NCBI GenBank assembly: GCA_007258455.2
Contig: VDFB02000003.1
Location: forward strand, 44,698,077-44,762,076
Source: Sequoia sempervirens
Lineage: Eukaryota; Streptophyta; Pinopsida; Cupressales; Cupressaceae
Length of the DNA: 64,000 nt
Direction of reading: 5' to 3'
The notes under the pieces are model-generated. The model saw only the letters and a list, made by a program, of their open reading frames with translations, did not search any database and was not told the DNA's origin. Below, piece by piece: positions 1 to 11,917 of this stretch (position 1 is its first letter; the number at the start of each line of letters is the position of its first letter). The position numbers and the translations under genes are program-made.

Positions 1-4
1 GAGG

Positions 5-1024
5 ATGAATAGAACACTGACGAAGAGGGCTAGGAGTAAGTTGAGTGGTGTTGGTCTTGAGCAGAAGTTTTGGGTCGAAGTTGTAGCCACTGCATGTTAT
101 CTAATCAACAAATCTCCTACATCAGCTCTTGTTGAAAAGACACCCATGGAGGCATGGTCTGGTCAGAAGCCTTCAATGAGACATCTTAGAGTTTTTAGTT
201 GCGAAGCTTATGCTCATGTTCTGAGTGTAAAGAGGTCTAAGTTGGATAATAAGATAGTTAAGTGTATCCTCATTGGCTATGGTGTTGGTGTGAAGGGGTA
301 CAAGCTTTGGGATCCAATGGTCGAGAAGGTTCTCCATAGCAAAAGTGTAATATTTTGGGAGTTGAAACCTTCCACAGTTGAGCTACAGCCAGAGAAAGAG
401 GAGAAGCAGAAGGAGGTAGTTCAAATTCCACATACTTCGATGAAAAGTGAACTACATACTCTTGTTAGACTTGGTGATGAGGAGAGCCCTAGCAGCTCTG
501 AAAGTTCTGAAGAAGTAGAACCTCAACCTCAACAATTCAAGAGGTCTACATGTGATAGGCGACCACCAGAAAGATTTGGTTATTCACTATTGGATTCTAG
601 TTGTGTTTTTGCTTTGATTACTAACACTAATGAGCCTAGGAATGTTAGAGAGGCTATGGGTATGAGTGATGCAGATTCCTGGATGAAAGCCATGGATGAA
701 GAAATGGCTACTTTGAAGAAAAATAGTACATGGGATCTGACACCTTTGCCTAAAGGACAAAAAATTGTTGGATGTAAATGGGTGTTCAAGAAGAAATGTG
801 GTCTTGATGGTAGTGTTGAAAAGCAGAAGGCACAGTTGGTCGCAAAGGGGTATTCTCAGGTGGAGGGAATTGACTATGGTGAGATATTCTCTCTTGTTGC
901 AAAGCTGACATCTATTCGGTTCCTGTTATCATTTGCAACAACGTATGATCTAGAAGCGGAACAGATGGATGTGAAGACAGTGTTCCTTCATGGTGATTTG
1001 GAGGAAGAGATCTATATGTCATAG
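5..1024 (+). pseudogene. Copia integrase C-terminus and reverse transcriptase N-terminus
   Basis: A 339-codon open stretch. Residues 1-120 are the end of a Copia integrase (LINKSPTSAL, RVFSCEAYAHV, CILIGYGVGVKGYKLWD). A charged linker rich in Glu and Ser follows (about 125-185). The reverse transcriptase begins near residue 235 (NSTWDLTPLPKGQKIVGCKW, LVAKGYSQVEGIDYGEIFS) and reaches the conserved MDVKTVFLHGDLEEEIYM block. A TAG stops the frame just where the family normally continues with a QPxGF motif. In an active element this would be one polyprotein with upstream gag and protease. The frame enters from outside the window, so the first ATG is not a real start. Confidence 0.85.
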
Positions 1025-1036
1025 TCACAACATTTC

Positions 1037-2008
1037 ATGGTAAAAGATAAAGAAAATCTAGTTTGCAAGCTGAAGAAGTCTTTATATGGTCTTAAGCAAT
1101 CTCCTAGAATGTGGTACCAGAAATTTGACACCTTTGTGTTGTCTATGGGATTTATTAAATCTAAATCTGACCATTGTGTATATTACAAATCTAATAATGC
1201 TTGCATTCTCATAATTGCATTGTACATAGATGATATGTTGTTTTTTGGGAATGGTATGAGTTTGATTTTAGATTTGAAGTCTCAGTTATCAACATAGTTC
1301 GAGATAAAGGATCTAGGTACAACAAGGTATATTCCGGGGATGGACATCAGAAGAGATAGAGCTAGCAGAAAGCTTTGGTTAAGCCAAAGCAACTATGTGA
1401 ATTCAGTGTTGGAGAGATTCAACATGACAACTTGAAGGTAGTTAGTTATTCTAGTGATGCAGGGGAAAAAGCTTTATGTGGAGGATTGTCCAAAATCTCC
1501 TACAGAGATGGAGGACATGACTAGAGTACCATATGCAAGAGCTATTAACAGTCTAATGTATGTGATGGTTTGTACAAAGCCAGACATTGCCCAAGTAGTG
1601 GGAGTCCTTAGTCGACAAATGGCTAATCCTGGATAGGTACATTGGGATACGATAAAGAGAGTACTTAGATATTTGCAGGGTACTTCTGAGTATTCCCTAT
1701 GTTATCATGGTTAACCTATTGGTTCTCAACATTCTGTAAGTATTCGTGGATATGTGGATTCAGATTGGGTAGGTGACATTGACAGTAGAAGATCCACTGG
1801 TGGATATGTGTTCATGATGAATGGTGGTGCTATAAGTTGGATGAGTAAGTAACAGGCTGTAGTCACTTTATCCACGACACAAGCAGAGTACATGGAAGCT
1901 ACTCATGCTTGCAAGGAAGCCATTTGGCTTAAGAGGTTGTGTTCGGATATTGATTTTGATGCAGGACAAATTACTAGCTGTTGTGATAGTTAGAGTGCTA
2001 TTTGATTA
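1037..2008 (+). pseudogene. Copia reverse transcriptase palm and RNase H N-terminus
   Basis: This continues the preceding polyprotein after one stop. Visible blocks are LKKSLYGLKQSPRMWYQKF, the catalytic ALYIDDM motif (YxDD) near 1225, and the RT end RVPYARAINSLMYVMVCTKPDI near 1530. RNase H follows (GYVDSDWVGDIDSRRSTGGY near 1750, then LSTTQAEYMEATHACKEAIW near 1870). Stops near 1297, 1435, 1636, 1850 and 1994 and small frame changes show decay. The domain is cut at 2008 by the element beginning at 2014 and resumes at 5971. Confidence 0.85.
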
Positions 2009-2013
2009 GAAAA

Positions 2014-3205
2014 TGATGCAGAGTAGGGGTAGACACAATGTTTTCAACAACATAGGGTAATGAACTTAGTCTCCATGGTCCACAAACTCAAACTCTTCCT
2101 AATTAACACATACTCCTCAGGGGTTACAAAGCACAAATAAGGCACCAATGCCTCAGACCATTTACCCGACACTTGGAACACTCTATACATAGTGGGGGAA
2201 ACATGTTCAGACCAAAGATAATTAAAAAAAAAATAGATTCTTCATTCTACCTATCATCCCTTCACAAATAGACCTAAATCCTTATAGTACTCCAAAAAGA
2301 CAAATCTAGGCACAACTTCGAAGGAAGACTTGGTACCAAAAAGGTAAGCATAGATTTAGATACCCATTTGGGCCCTTTTAAACGTATCAAGAAATCAGGT
2401 ATGGTTGCTTTGGAAGGAAAGGGCTTAAAATTGACTATCCTAGTTTCTAGGCCTAATTGCTTGAACAAACTTGGTAGCAACAAATTGTGGTTTTTTAGCC
2501 ATAATTTTTAGTGTAGACATGATATCAACAATATAAACATAGTTTTAGATACCCATTTGGGATTTATACCTCAAAATTAGGAGTGGTCACTTTGTACGAA
2601 ACCCTTCAAAAATTGGTTTGTTTGCTCACTTTTACCCTAACTAGGGTTTTAGACCTGTTTGCAGTAAAATGGACACAACTCCCTCAAAACACAATGAAAT
2701 TGAGTGCATCAAAAAGTAGTAGAAAGTATATTAAATTATCTTTCATTTCCAATTCATCTCATGCCATGAAATGATCATACAGGTCCGTACCATTCATCAA
2801 AACAGGGAAACACGTTTCAAAAAAAAAGAAAATATAGATGTTTTATTATTCCAACTTCAAAATTTTTAATAACCACCACCTCTCCAACCTTGGATTCGAC
2901 CATTCCAAGGCTATTTAAACATGTACCAACCATTTAAAATTAATTTTTGAACTAAAACCATTCTAATTCCTTCATTTACACTTGTGTCTTTTCATATTCC
3001 ATGTTTTGCAACATTTGCCACATTGACAACATTTTGCAAAATTGACAACTTTAAGCAACTTGACCCACCAACACTCCTAACAACCTAATATGGACTCTAA
3101 CACACCCAACATGGTCTTTTATGACCTTATTACATAGAACCAACATATGAAAACCAAAATTATAACTTGCACTTAACCTACTAAACCTAAGGTGCTCCTG
3201 CACCA
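2014..3205 (-). repeat. 3' LTR of pol-less element
   Basis: Left copy of the direct repeat, 1192 bp, with TG/CA ends. It aligns with 4755-5970 across its whole length with scattered substitutions and small indels. It would supply the polyadenylation end of the minus-strand transcript. Confidence 0.85.
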
Positions 3206-4087
3206 TACTCCTAGGCAAAGAAAAGATTCAAGCTCCACTTGAATAGAAGGTAGCAACTTGAGAATCAGGTCTGAAATCCCTTGCATGATCTGCATAGAAC
3301 CCTGCATATGACCTTCTTTGAAACAGTGCCATAGTGGCTTCATCTTCATTTGAGGTTTCTTGAACATGTGCCATAGGTAGGTGAACTTGATAGAATAAAC
3401 AACTTATGAGAACTTGGAACAAAACAGATAACAACCTTGATTACCTTTATTCTCACACTCTTTTGGTGACCTTCTCAACATAGTAACATCTACCCCTTGC
3501 TTGCATTTGTCATCTCCAACTTGCAATTGCTTCCTTTCTTCATGATAGATTGCATGCATTTCAATAGCACCTTGCTCTCCCTATGTGGATTGTTTCAATT
3601 TAACTTTAGGTTTCTCACCCATTGAGTTTGCAATCTCAACAAGAAAATTAGTTTCACTACCCTCTATTACAAGAAACAAAACATATCTAACTTTCAATAC
3701 TCCCTTGTGAAATACTTGAAAAGAAAGTCTGGATTGAAAATCAACACTACAACTCCTATCACCCAAACCTACCATACCCTATGTTGCTTTCTCTTTGAAG
3801 TCTACACAATCAACAACCTTTTCCTTTTCTTTGCTTGTATCAGTGTGCAAAATAGAACATGGATCCCTTTGCTTGAAACTTGGCCCCTCAACCTCATCTT
3901 GTGTTGGATGGTCTTCCTCAATTTGCCTAAGCAATGTAAAAATAAAGTGGGCTACACCCTCATACTCCAACTAAAAATGTTAAGTGTCTTCAAACACCTT
4001 GGAGGGTTTGTCTTCCCATTCTAGAAACCTTGCATGAGGACTAGTGCCTTCCCTTTGAGTTTCATCTATTATCAAATTAACATGTTC

Positions 4088-4631
4088 TTACAACAAGTCT
4101 TGAATCTCTAATGGTAATTGATCAATCCTAGCTTCTATCATAACAGTCCTAGGTTTACTCGCCATTGTATTATCTACCTCTTCCTCTTTTTCAAATGGCT
4201 TTTTCTCTTCCTTCATCAACAAAGAATCCCCAATGTCTAGTCCTATTTTCCTCTCTTGCCTTCTTCTCTTCAGATTAATCTTCTTGATAGGCCATTTAAC
4301 CTTCTTCCTTATTGACCAATGCCAACCTTTTTCTTGGTTTGCTCTCTCAAGCAACTGATGCATCTCAATTTCCCTCAAGTTTCATTTTTTTCCATTTCTT
4401 CCAAGGCATGCCTCAAATCCATTATCTCTTGTTGCACTTTTATCTGTTCTTCTTTCTCATTTTTCTTCTTCATCTCACTTTTTTCTTTTCTCATCAATGG
4501 CTTCTTGTTTGTTACCTTTGTACTCTGCAAGTCTCCATAGACCTTTCTCCTCAAATCTTCCATTCTTCTTTCGCAAACAAGTTTCTTTCACCTTGCTTCT
4601 TCTTATCTTTGTGATACCTCATCTCAAACAT
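4088..4631 (-). pseudogene. Charged coiled-coil protein of pol-less LTR element
   Basis: Minus-strand reading gives a chain of open pieces in shifting frames, each very rich in Lys, Glu and Arg. The first ATG is at 4631. A 62-codon piece runs 4563-4375 (heptad-like, ending HALEEMEKNET) and a 96-codon piece runs 4378-4088 (IGDSLLMKEEKKPFEKEEE). The pieces overlap by a few bases, so one frameshift would join them. No zinc knuckle or protease motif is visible. It may be a degenerate gag or a captured host coiled-coil sequence; I cannot name it. Confidence 0.45.
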
Positions 4632-4739
4632 CTTTTTTTTTTTTTCCCTTGGCCTAGTTTTTTGGCATCCAGGTTACTCCTTCAACCCGTAAAAAGACAA
4701 CACATAAAATCTAAAAACTTATCTTGCTTCGATCTTCGG

Positions 4740-4751
4740 GCTTTGATACCA
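4740..4751 (-). other. Primer binding site (tRNA-iMet type)
   Basis: The minus strand reads TGGTATCAAAGC three bases after the LTR end. This differs by one base from the classical plant TGGTATCAGAGC, complementary to the 3' end of initiator methionine tRNA. It fixes the orientation of the element. Confidence 0.85.
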
Positions 4752-4754
4752 ATT

Positions 4755-5970
4755 TGATGTAGAGCAAGGGCAGACATAATTTTTTTAACAACATAGGGTA
4801 ATGAGCTTAGTCTCCATGGTCCACAAACTCAAACTCTTCCCAATTGACACATACTCCTTAGGGGTTACAAAGCACAAATAAGGCACCAATGCCTCAAACC
4901 TTTTACCCAACACTTGGAAAACTCGAGACACAGTGGGGGCAACATGTTTAAACCAAAGATGATTAAAAAAAAACTCATATTCTTCATTCTACCTATCATC
5001 CCTTCACAAATAGACCTAAATCCTTGTAGTACTCCAAAAAGACAAATCCAGGCACAAATTCCAAGGAATACTTGGTACCAAAAAGGTAAGCACAGATTTA
5101 AATACCCATTTGGGCCCTTTTCAACATATAAATAAATAATGTATGGTTTCTTTGGAAGGAAAGGGCTTAAAATTGACTGTCCTAGTCTCTACACCTAATT
5201 GTTTGAACAAACTCGGTAGCAACAAATTATGAATTTTTGACTATAATTTTTAGTGAAAACATGACATCAAGAATATAAACATAGTTTAAGATACCCATTT
5301 GAGCTTTATAAAACATACCTCAAAATAAGGGGTGGTCACTTTGTACGAAACCCTTCAAAAATTGGTTTGTTTGCTCACTTTTACCCTAACTAGGGTTTCA
5401 GACTTGTTTGCAGTAAAATGAACACAACTCCTTCAAAACACAATGAAATTGAGTGAAACAAAAAAATTAGAAAGTAGATTCAATTATCTTTTATTTCCAA
5501 TTGGTCTCATGCCATGAACCAACTGTACAAGTCCATACCATTCATCAGAACAAGGAAAAACGTTTCAAAAATGCAGAAAACAGAGATGTTTTATTATTCC
5601 AACTTCAAGATTTTCAATAACCACCACCTCTCCAACCTTGGCTTCGACCATTCTAAGGCTATTTAAACTTGTACCAACCATTTACAACTGATTTTCAAAC
5701 TACAACTATTCAAACTACAACTGTTCTAATTCCTTTATTTACACTTGTGTCTTTTCATATTCCATGTTTTTGCAACATTTGCCACATTGACAACATTTTA
5801 CAAAATTGACAACTTTAAGCAACTTGACTCACCAACACTCCTAACGACCTAATATGGACTCTAACACACCCAACATGGTCTTAGATGACCTTATTACATA
5901 AAACCAACATAAAAAAAACCAAAATTATAACTTGCACTTAACCTACTGAACCTAAGGTGCTCCTGCACCA
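4755..5970 (-). repeat. 5' LTR of pol-less element
   Basis: Right copy of the direct repeat, 1216 bp. In the minus orientation it lies immediately upstream of the primer site, so it is the promoter LTR. Its divergence from the left copy shows that the insertion is not recent. Confidence 0.85.
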
Positions 5971-5975
5971 GCAAA

Positions 5976-6174
5976 GAATCCCACTTTCCATGTCAGAACA
6001 AAGCACATTGATGTTCAGTTTCATTTTGTTCGTGATATGGTAGAAGATGGAAAGGTGATATTGGAAAATGTTGAAACTTTGAAAAATGTTGCAGATGCAC
6101 TGGCAAAGCCAGTGAGCACAAAGAAGCTCATATGGTGTGTTGTTTCCATGGGCCTTGGGGCCTTGAGCAGTTGA
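5976..6174 (+). pseudogene. Copia A RNase H C-terminus (resumed)
   Basis: After the nested insertion the Copia frame resumes at once with NPTFHVRTKHIDVQFHFVRD, then NVADALAKPVSTKKLIW. These are the standard C-terminal blocks of Copia RNase H, including the R-T-K-H-I-D motif. The frame ends at TGA 6172-6174. Confidence 0.9.
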
Positions 6175-6204
6175 TTATAGATGACTTCATGACAGGTGTT
6201 CGAC

Positions 6205-6215
6205 AAGTGGGAGAT
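6205..6215 (+). other. Polypurine tract of Copia A
   Basis: AAGTGGGAGAT lies directly before the LTR start TGTTGAGATAAG, in the usual place for the plus-strand primer of a Copia element. Confidence 0.7.
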
Positions 6216-6819
6216 TGTTGAGATAAGTGTTTGTTTCGACTTGTGTTAATGGTGGATGACTGATTCAACGATGGATGACTGCAATTGCCAGGATTACACA
6301 TGAAGGAGATTTTTATAATGCATGTTTGCATGTATGTAGTTGCTGGTGGAAGTTGAGTTCTCCGCTAGTGGTTGCGGTGATCACAATTGCATTAAGTGAT
6401 CCATGCATAAGTTTTGAACTGAAAGTTTACACTCCGAGTTTGCAACGATTATTGCATGTGTTGAAGCCATCTATTCGCTGTAGTTTATTATTATTATATA
6501 TTAAATGCCTTAGAGTATGGAGAATATTAAAATTTGATAATTTCTGAGACACCGTTATGCTGCCACATTTATCCCACTTTTTTGTTGAAGATTGGTGAAC
6601 ACCTGGAGAAGCTTGGTGTTGATATTGTATTATAATTGTTTGTTATTGATAATACAAAGTACTATGCTTTTGGTGTGGGGTTTTTTACTTGGAAATGTTT
6701 TCTCCATGTAAATATGTGCATTATGGTATTATTCTTTTATGTGTGTATTTGAATGTGTTTCCTTCATTGTAACAGTTTAAAGATTTGTATGAATATACAC
6801 TCTCTCCTTCATAGATTAG
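6216..6819 (+). repeat. 3' LTR of Copia A (right limit uncertain)
   Basis: It starts TGTTGAGATAAG right after the polypurine tract. The matching 5' LTR is outside the window, so the end cannot be aligned. I stop it where a TGTTGGA sequence, the likely edge of another LTR, begins. Open frames inside it, such as 6275-6547, look like chance. Confidence 0.55.
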
Positions 6820-7928
6820 TGTTGGAGGCATTGTTCTGCACCTATGCTTCCTTTCACATCACACTCTTCACACCCTTAATCCACACAACAATTCTCCTTG
6901 CTTATATACCCTTCATGACCTAAAACAATCTCAATTAGGTCGGTCTTAATGAAACGCATACACCTCTATTGTGTAACATCAAATAGGTTGGCACCAAACA
7001 CTTCCACAATGTAAAGAAGTGAAGCAAAACCACACCACTACTTAATTGGGACCCAAATCTACACAAACACACTTCTCAGCACTTCCTCAATCAACAATTA
7101 TCCTCCACAATTAGCGCTAGTACACCAGGTCGACCAAACCTACACTAACACTAACAAGCGATACCAAACACACCTCTCAAGGTCCAGAAACATCTTGTGA
7201 ACCACACAATAGCACTCCACACAGTTCATACAACATCTTAGAATACTCCAACACCATCAGAATATTTTGCACAACCACTGCAACCACCTAAAACTCAAGA
7301 ACACCTTCATTATTTGCAACCAAACATATTGGTACAAACATCCAACACGTCAGACAACCTTGTGGAACAACTCAACACTGAAACTTCAAGGGAAGGTAGA
7401 TACAAACATTATAAGCACATTCCCAGATTCATAATACCAAAAAATTCATTGCAGAGAAATGCAGAGCAATCTCATTTCTCCCATACAACACTGTTTCATA
7501 GTTCACACACTAGTGAACACAACTTCTTCTGCCATATGATCCAGAACCTAAAACTTTGGATATAACACCTCAAAACACCTCTGATCATCATGTCCAAACT
7601 GTACAAGCACATCTTCAAATGAGAAGAAATGCGGAGCAAAACACTAAACTCCACTCTATCACATTGAACTTTCTTTTATTCAAATTTTCTCAAAAGCACT
7701 TGGAAACCAAGCACCAAAAACACCATCTCAACATCTGCAACACCTCATCATCTCAACCACACAAGAGGTTGATATCCACAAACACTTACTCATCATTGCT
7801 ACATTAGAGGTTGACACTAGTGACAATACTAATGACAACATAATGCAACCAACACACTTACTTCCTCAAGGGTTGACATCAATGCAACAACGCTTTGTTG
7901 ACATCAATGACAACACAAGTTTCCAACA
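6820..7928 (-). repeat. Probable solo LTR
   Basis: The block has complementary ends, TGTTGGA at 6820 and TCCAACA ending at 7928. Read on the minus strand it opens TGTTGGAAACTTGTGTTGTC, like the LTR at 53552. It has a TATATAAG promoter-like box (plus-strand 6901-6909) about 80 bases from its end, the usual LTR layout. No internal region is attached. The flanking pentamers (ATTAG and TGTTT) do not match, so either a limit is wrong or the site has been rearranged. Confidence 0.45.
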
Positions 7929-9857
7929 TGTTTAATGTTCATCAGCTAGGCTCGTGTGATTTTGTGATAAGGAGTGATGTCTGTATGCATGGTTTGAGAA
8001 ATAGTTTTTGAATTTTGGCTAGTTACATAAACCATAGTTTTGAATATAAAGTATTACAAAATACATTAAAAAAGATAAAACATTCTTTATTCTAGCTCAA
8101 TTCCATCTTCAACTTATAATTTGGATTTCTCCATGTTTTGAAGACAACTTATTACCCTCCATGCATGTTGTGACATAAAATTTTATATTCTCAAAAAAAT
8201 AGAAATATTTCCATTTTACTAATTTTCAAATTACATGTTATTGTTTCAAGTTGAAAGACTATTACATCATTTTATATGTACTTTCACAATGTCAACATCA
8301 ACTATCTACAATGGCCTTAAGATTCTTAACACTTGCAATATCTCTAGACTTGCTTGAATGTTATGCCCTGGCACATGAAATGTAAGCAAGGTGCCTCCTT
8401 ATGGCCTTATTTCTCCCCTTGTTCGAATAGTAGAGCTTCATATGAGGAAACTAAGCAAGATGATAGGGAGATTAAAGCAATGGCACTAGGACATATGACA
8501 TTGGATGGGACTAGTCCCCAAATGCTCTTCCTCTTAGGTGTTAAGGAAAAAATACAAACCACAATCTCCCATTTTGAAATTATTAAGACAACTCTAATTA
8601 AGCTATGTGATAATTAAGTGGCTCATACTATTTGTGATTTAGACCATGAGTGCATGGTAGACATTTCCACATATTTGCAGAAATAGTATTTTTATGACCT
8701 CAATATTGACCTATTGTGTATCCTAGTATTTTGTTGGTGGTGGCACACATATCCTATGATTTAAAGAACCACTACTCTATTGCCCACTTTTGTAGCATAA
8801 TCTATAGGATTATTTTATAATTCGTTTTTATTATCAATGATAATGGAGTTGCTTCCATTCAAATGTTAGAAACTATTATAAACTAATAGAAAATACTTAA
8901 CAAATTTCCTCCTATTGTAAACATCGAATACACTCAATATAAAGACGTATAATGACTTAAAAATTTATGTTTCCTATTAACCATAAAGTTGTCAAATGCA
9001 TAAATGCATAAGATGAAGAATTGACATTCTTAATTCTAGATCTTTTACAAACTTTATCTTTCTTGCCTTCATTGTATACAAACATGTATGTGTGTGATAA
9101 TATTCAAACATTTTAAATTGACTAAAGAAAAATTGTTAGCCACATGATTCATGTCTTTGAACATTATGAATTGAAACCTCTATTATAAAATTTTGACTTG
9201 AAACAAGTAGAAAAATTCAAGATTCTTAATATAGTTGTGATTAAGGATTGTAAAGAAACCTTAGATGTGGTATATAGAATTTAGTCTAATTATTATTTGC
9301 TAGGCATGCAACCAATGCAAAATTATTCAATTCTTCTTATCAAATAGAATTTATCTTTTACTTCCATTTGTTAGGTTTGCCACACATGAATAAAGTAGTC
9401 AATTTGACCACATTGTGGATATAATTGTACTATTCTTTTTAATCCTATGGATTTCTTCCATTGCATTTCTCTAAAATTTTAATAGCACTTATCCTTTTGA
9501 GTTCCTCTTGTTTTAAACCTATTGTCACTCCAAACACTTATGAAATAGCCCATTTGCTCTCTCCCAACTACCTTCAAACCCTCATCTCATTAGCATCAAT
9601 TTATAAATCTCATCATGTACAATTCAAGGATACTATGAATGTATGCAATAGAAATCATGTTTTTATTTTTACATATACATATGCTATTCTCTTCTCTCTA
9701 AAATCAATCTATATACCTCATTATACGAGTTTTTCAAGTGCCATGCATATTTGCTAGTTACAAAATAATATGTTTTTTTTTTTAACTTCTTCATATACTA
9801 GCATTTGCACCTAAAGGAGGTTCAAGGATTATGTCGATAAAAAACTATATGTATGTT
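7929..9857. other. No recognised gene
   Basis: AT-rich sequence without a supportable gene. One 87-codon frame at 8354-8617 contains a mixed-charge segment (EETKQDDREIKAMALGHM) that could be a remnant of retroelement gag, but no motif confirms this. Confidence 0.4.
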
Positions 9858-10796
9858 TTTGATAAAAGAAAAAATGGGTTTTACAGGGACCCAAAACCAT
9901 AGAGTTTACAAACTAGAGAAAAATAAGCCATCAGAGTACCCAAAGAAAGGAAGGCTGCAAAACAGAAAAAACAAAAAAGGACAACAACCACCGACCAAGA
10001 ACCAGCAAAAAACAAGCACTAAGCTAGCACCAAGCACAATTAAAGCTAACCTAAGGACTTTAAAGTCTCAACAACCTCATCTTCAAGGTTGCACATCTCC
10101 TGGGTCACCTTTTTCAAATCCTGGATCTCTTGAGGCGAAGAATTTGCTATTCTCTTCAGGTTGGCTTTAGTCCTCTTCGAAGGGCCAGAATCCTCTTTCT
10201 TGCTTTTATCCTTCTCAGCTTCCAAGTCCACACACAACGACCCTTGATGGGTATTTTCCAGTTTCTCTACAATTGTGCTCAAAATAGTAGCATTTTGTTT
10301 CACAACTCTATGGCTATGCTCCATGATGGTTTTCATAGTTTCCCTGATTTTGCCTATTTCCCCTTCCAGATGCTTAACCTTAATCTCGTTTTCCTTCTTC
10401 ATCTTGTCTGTGCGCTCAATAGTTCTTTGAAGGCACTTGACCACCGACCTCTTCTCTTCCACAGTCCACAAAACCTTAGCAAAATTTTGGGATAGCCCTT
10501 TAGCTTCCATCTCATCCAGCTTGCTAGTAACAACTCTGTTTTTTAAGCTGAGGTCCTTGATCTCATGAAAAACCCACTTCATGATCCTAAAGTAGTCAAC
10601 AGCCCCATTTCTGGCGATTGCCATAATATCATCAGGAAATTCCCTGTTCGGCCTGAAGTAGTGGTCATCAGGATTGAGATCTCTAGGGAATTTGGGTCTA
10701 TTTTCTCTGTCTGTGGCAGGGTAAGAGGTATAGGAATCCTCAATGGCTTTAGGGGAAATAGAATTATCCTCCGGAGAATCCTCAGAAATAAGAAAC
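9858..10796 (-). mobile_element. 5'-truncated LINE-type element, copy 3
   Basis: The insertion is bounded by a perfect 13-bp duplication, CTATATGTATGTT (9845-9857 and 10797-10809), typical of target-primed reverse transcription. On the minus strand its 3' end reads GGGTCCCTGTAAAACCC, then a T-rich stretch and TTTATCAAAAA. This matches the tails of the copies at 23873-26565 and 31114-39631. Only the last part of the downstream reading frame survives, because the 5' side is truncated. Confidence 0.85.
10046..10796 (-). pseudogene. C-terminal coiled-coil part of LINE downstream ORF, copy 3
   Basis: The frame is open from the truncation point at 10796 to the stop at 10046 (about 249 codons); the internal Met at 10624 is not a true start. 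It shares MKWVFHEIK with FKWVFHEMN and FKWFFHEIN in the other two copies, and ends EVVETLKSLG like their EVVEILNNM and EVANILKNL. The middle is a long Lys/Glu-rich region with heptad spacing, most likely a coiled coil. It is the longest uninterrupted piece of this region among the three copies. Function unknown; a nucleic-acid-binding or assembly role is a guess. Confidence 0.65.
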
Positions 10797-10809
10797 CTAT
10801 ATGTATGTT

Positions 10810-11917
10810 AATATGTTAGAGAGTACATGTTTGTGCATGCAAATTCTAGTTGCATGTGGCTAGATTAAACAATTAATAATAAATGCTAAATAATGAAAGA
10901 AATAAGCTTAGACAAATCTAGATTTATTCCTTACAGAAATTAAGTATTATCTTATTATGAGATATTTGCATACAAATTTAAAACATAAAGCAATGAAAAA
11001 GAAAAAAAGAAAGTTGTCATCAAATTGACAAAAAACCCTGCAAATGGAAATATGATGTTCCCACAAATCAATATTTATTTGGCTTTTATGTAATAAGTGA
11101 GATTTTGGAGGCTTTTACCATTAAATGGCAGTTGGTTTACCATTAACTGACAGCTGAAACTTGTTTTTTGATGACTCAACAGTGGTTTGCAGGCGCGAGA
11201 CTTGTTTCAGGCTCAAATCTCACACTATATGTAACCTATCTGCTAATAAATTAGAATAGCTTGTTTCTAATTAAGACCAAACAAATTGAAATCAAATAAA
11301 ATTAAAAAATATTTGTGAATTCACATCTCTATTAGCTATCTCACCAAGCAAAGGGATGTGAAGCAACATTAGAAACATCTAATCATAAATGAGACAAAAT
11401 CTATATGCACTTCTATAAAATTATGTACCTACTATGAAATCTGTAATTTAATCTCAAATAGTCGACCTGACATAGGCAAAAGTTTATACAATTAATCCAC
11501 ATAGAATAACCATACAAAATGGCAAGGATAGATTGTGAGCCCTGCTCTCCCATTTCCTACTCTTCAATCATGTTTTCATTTATTTTAAGTGTTCCTCACC
11601 TTCTGTTTTTCCCTATTCTCCACCTCCAGCTTTTCATTTCATACAGATAGATGAAGGTTTCCTGAAGACAATTCAATAATGTTATCACAAAACAGATCTT
11701 TGACAGATACACAAGCAGTGCATATAACCAGAGATCTGAGTTGCACATTAAGCCAACAGCATTGTCTAGATTGCCATATACTAAAACTAAAATTTAAAAA
11801 AAAAAAAAAAAAACTTGATAGAAACTGAAAATAAAACCTTGTCTATTATTACGGCAGGTTTGATACAGTGTCCATTATTATGGAGTAAGCCTATTTTTTA
11901 GATTGCTTCATTTAGCA
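10810..11917. other. No recognised gene
   Basis: AT-rich spacer between the LINE copy and the PPR pseudogene. It holds a run of about 20 A near 11796 and a short repeated ACCATTAA motif near 11120-11150. No coding or structural signal is supportable. Confidence 0.4.

Larger units (their letters stand above)
2014..5970 (-). mobile_element. Pol-less LTR retrotransposon nested in Copia A
   Basis: Two direct repeats of about 1.2 kb (2014-3205 and 4755-5970) enclose only 1.55 kb of internal DNA. On the minus strand each repeat begins TGGTGCAGGAGCACC and ends ATCA, and a TGGTATCAAAGC primer site follows the right-hand (5') repeat. No integrase, reverse transcriptase or protease was found inside, only charged coiled-coil coding sequence. 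Joining the flanks restores the host RNase H frame around the AKNPTFH block. It resembles a TR-GAG or LARD-type non-autonomous element that would need enzymes in trans; that class assignment is inference. Confidence 0.85.
1..6819 (+). mobile_element. Ty1/Copia LTR retrotransposon A, 3' part, 5' end outside window
   Basis: The plus strand carries, in Copia order, the end of integrase, reverse transcriptase, RNase H, a purine-rich tract and a 3' LTR. Several in-frame stops make it inactive. A foreign LTR element (2014-5970) splits the RNase H domain; the flanks GAAAA (2009-2013) and GCAAA (5971-5975) are the probable 5-bp target duplication with one mismatch. The right limit is set where a second LTR-like sequence seems to begin and is uncertain. 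The 5' LTR, gag and protease would lie before base 1. Confidence 0.85.

Noticed and set aside
4312..4757. Phe/Leu-rich plus-strand frames resembling membrane proteins
   Set aside because: They are the antisense of a Lys/Glu-rich coiled-coil frame inside the minus-strand LTR element.
6275..6547. 90-codon frame as a gene
   Set aside because: It lies wholly inside the Copia A 3' LTR and shows no protein motif.
7314..7807. Two 83-codon plus-strand frames
   Set aside because: They fall inside the probable solo LTR and are rich in Thr, Asn and His from C/A-rich sequence; no homology was recognised.
10130..10495. 121-codon plus-strand frame
   Set aside because: Antisense of the LINE coiled-coil frame, which is supported by two homologous copies.
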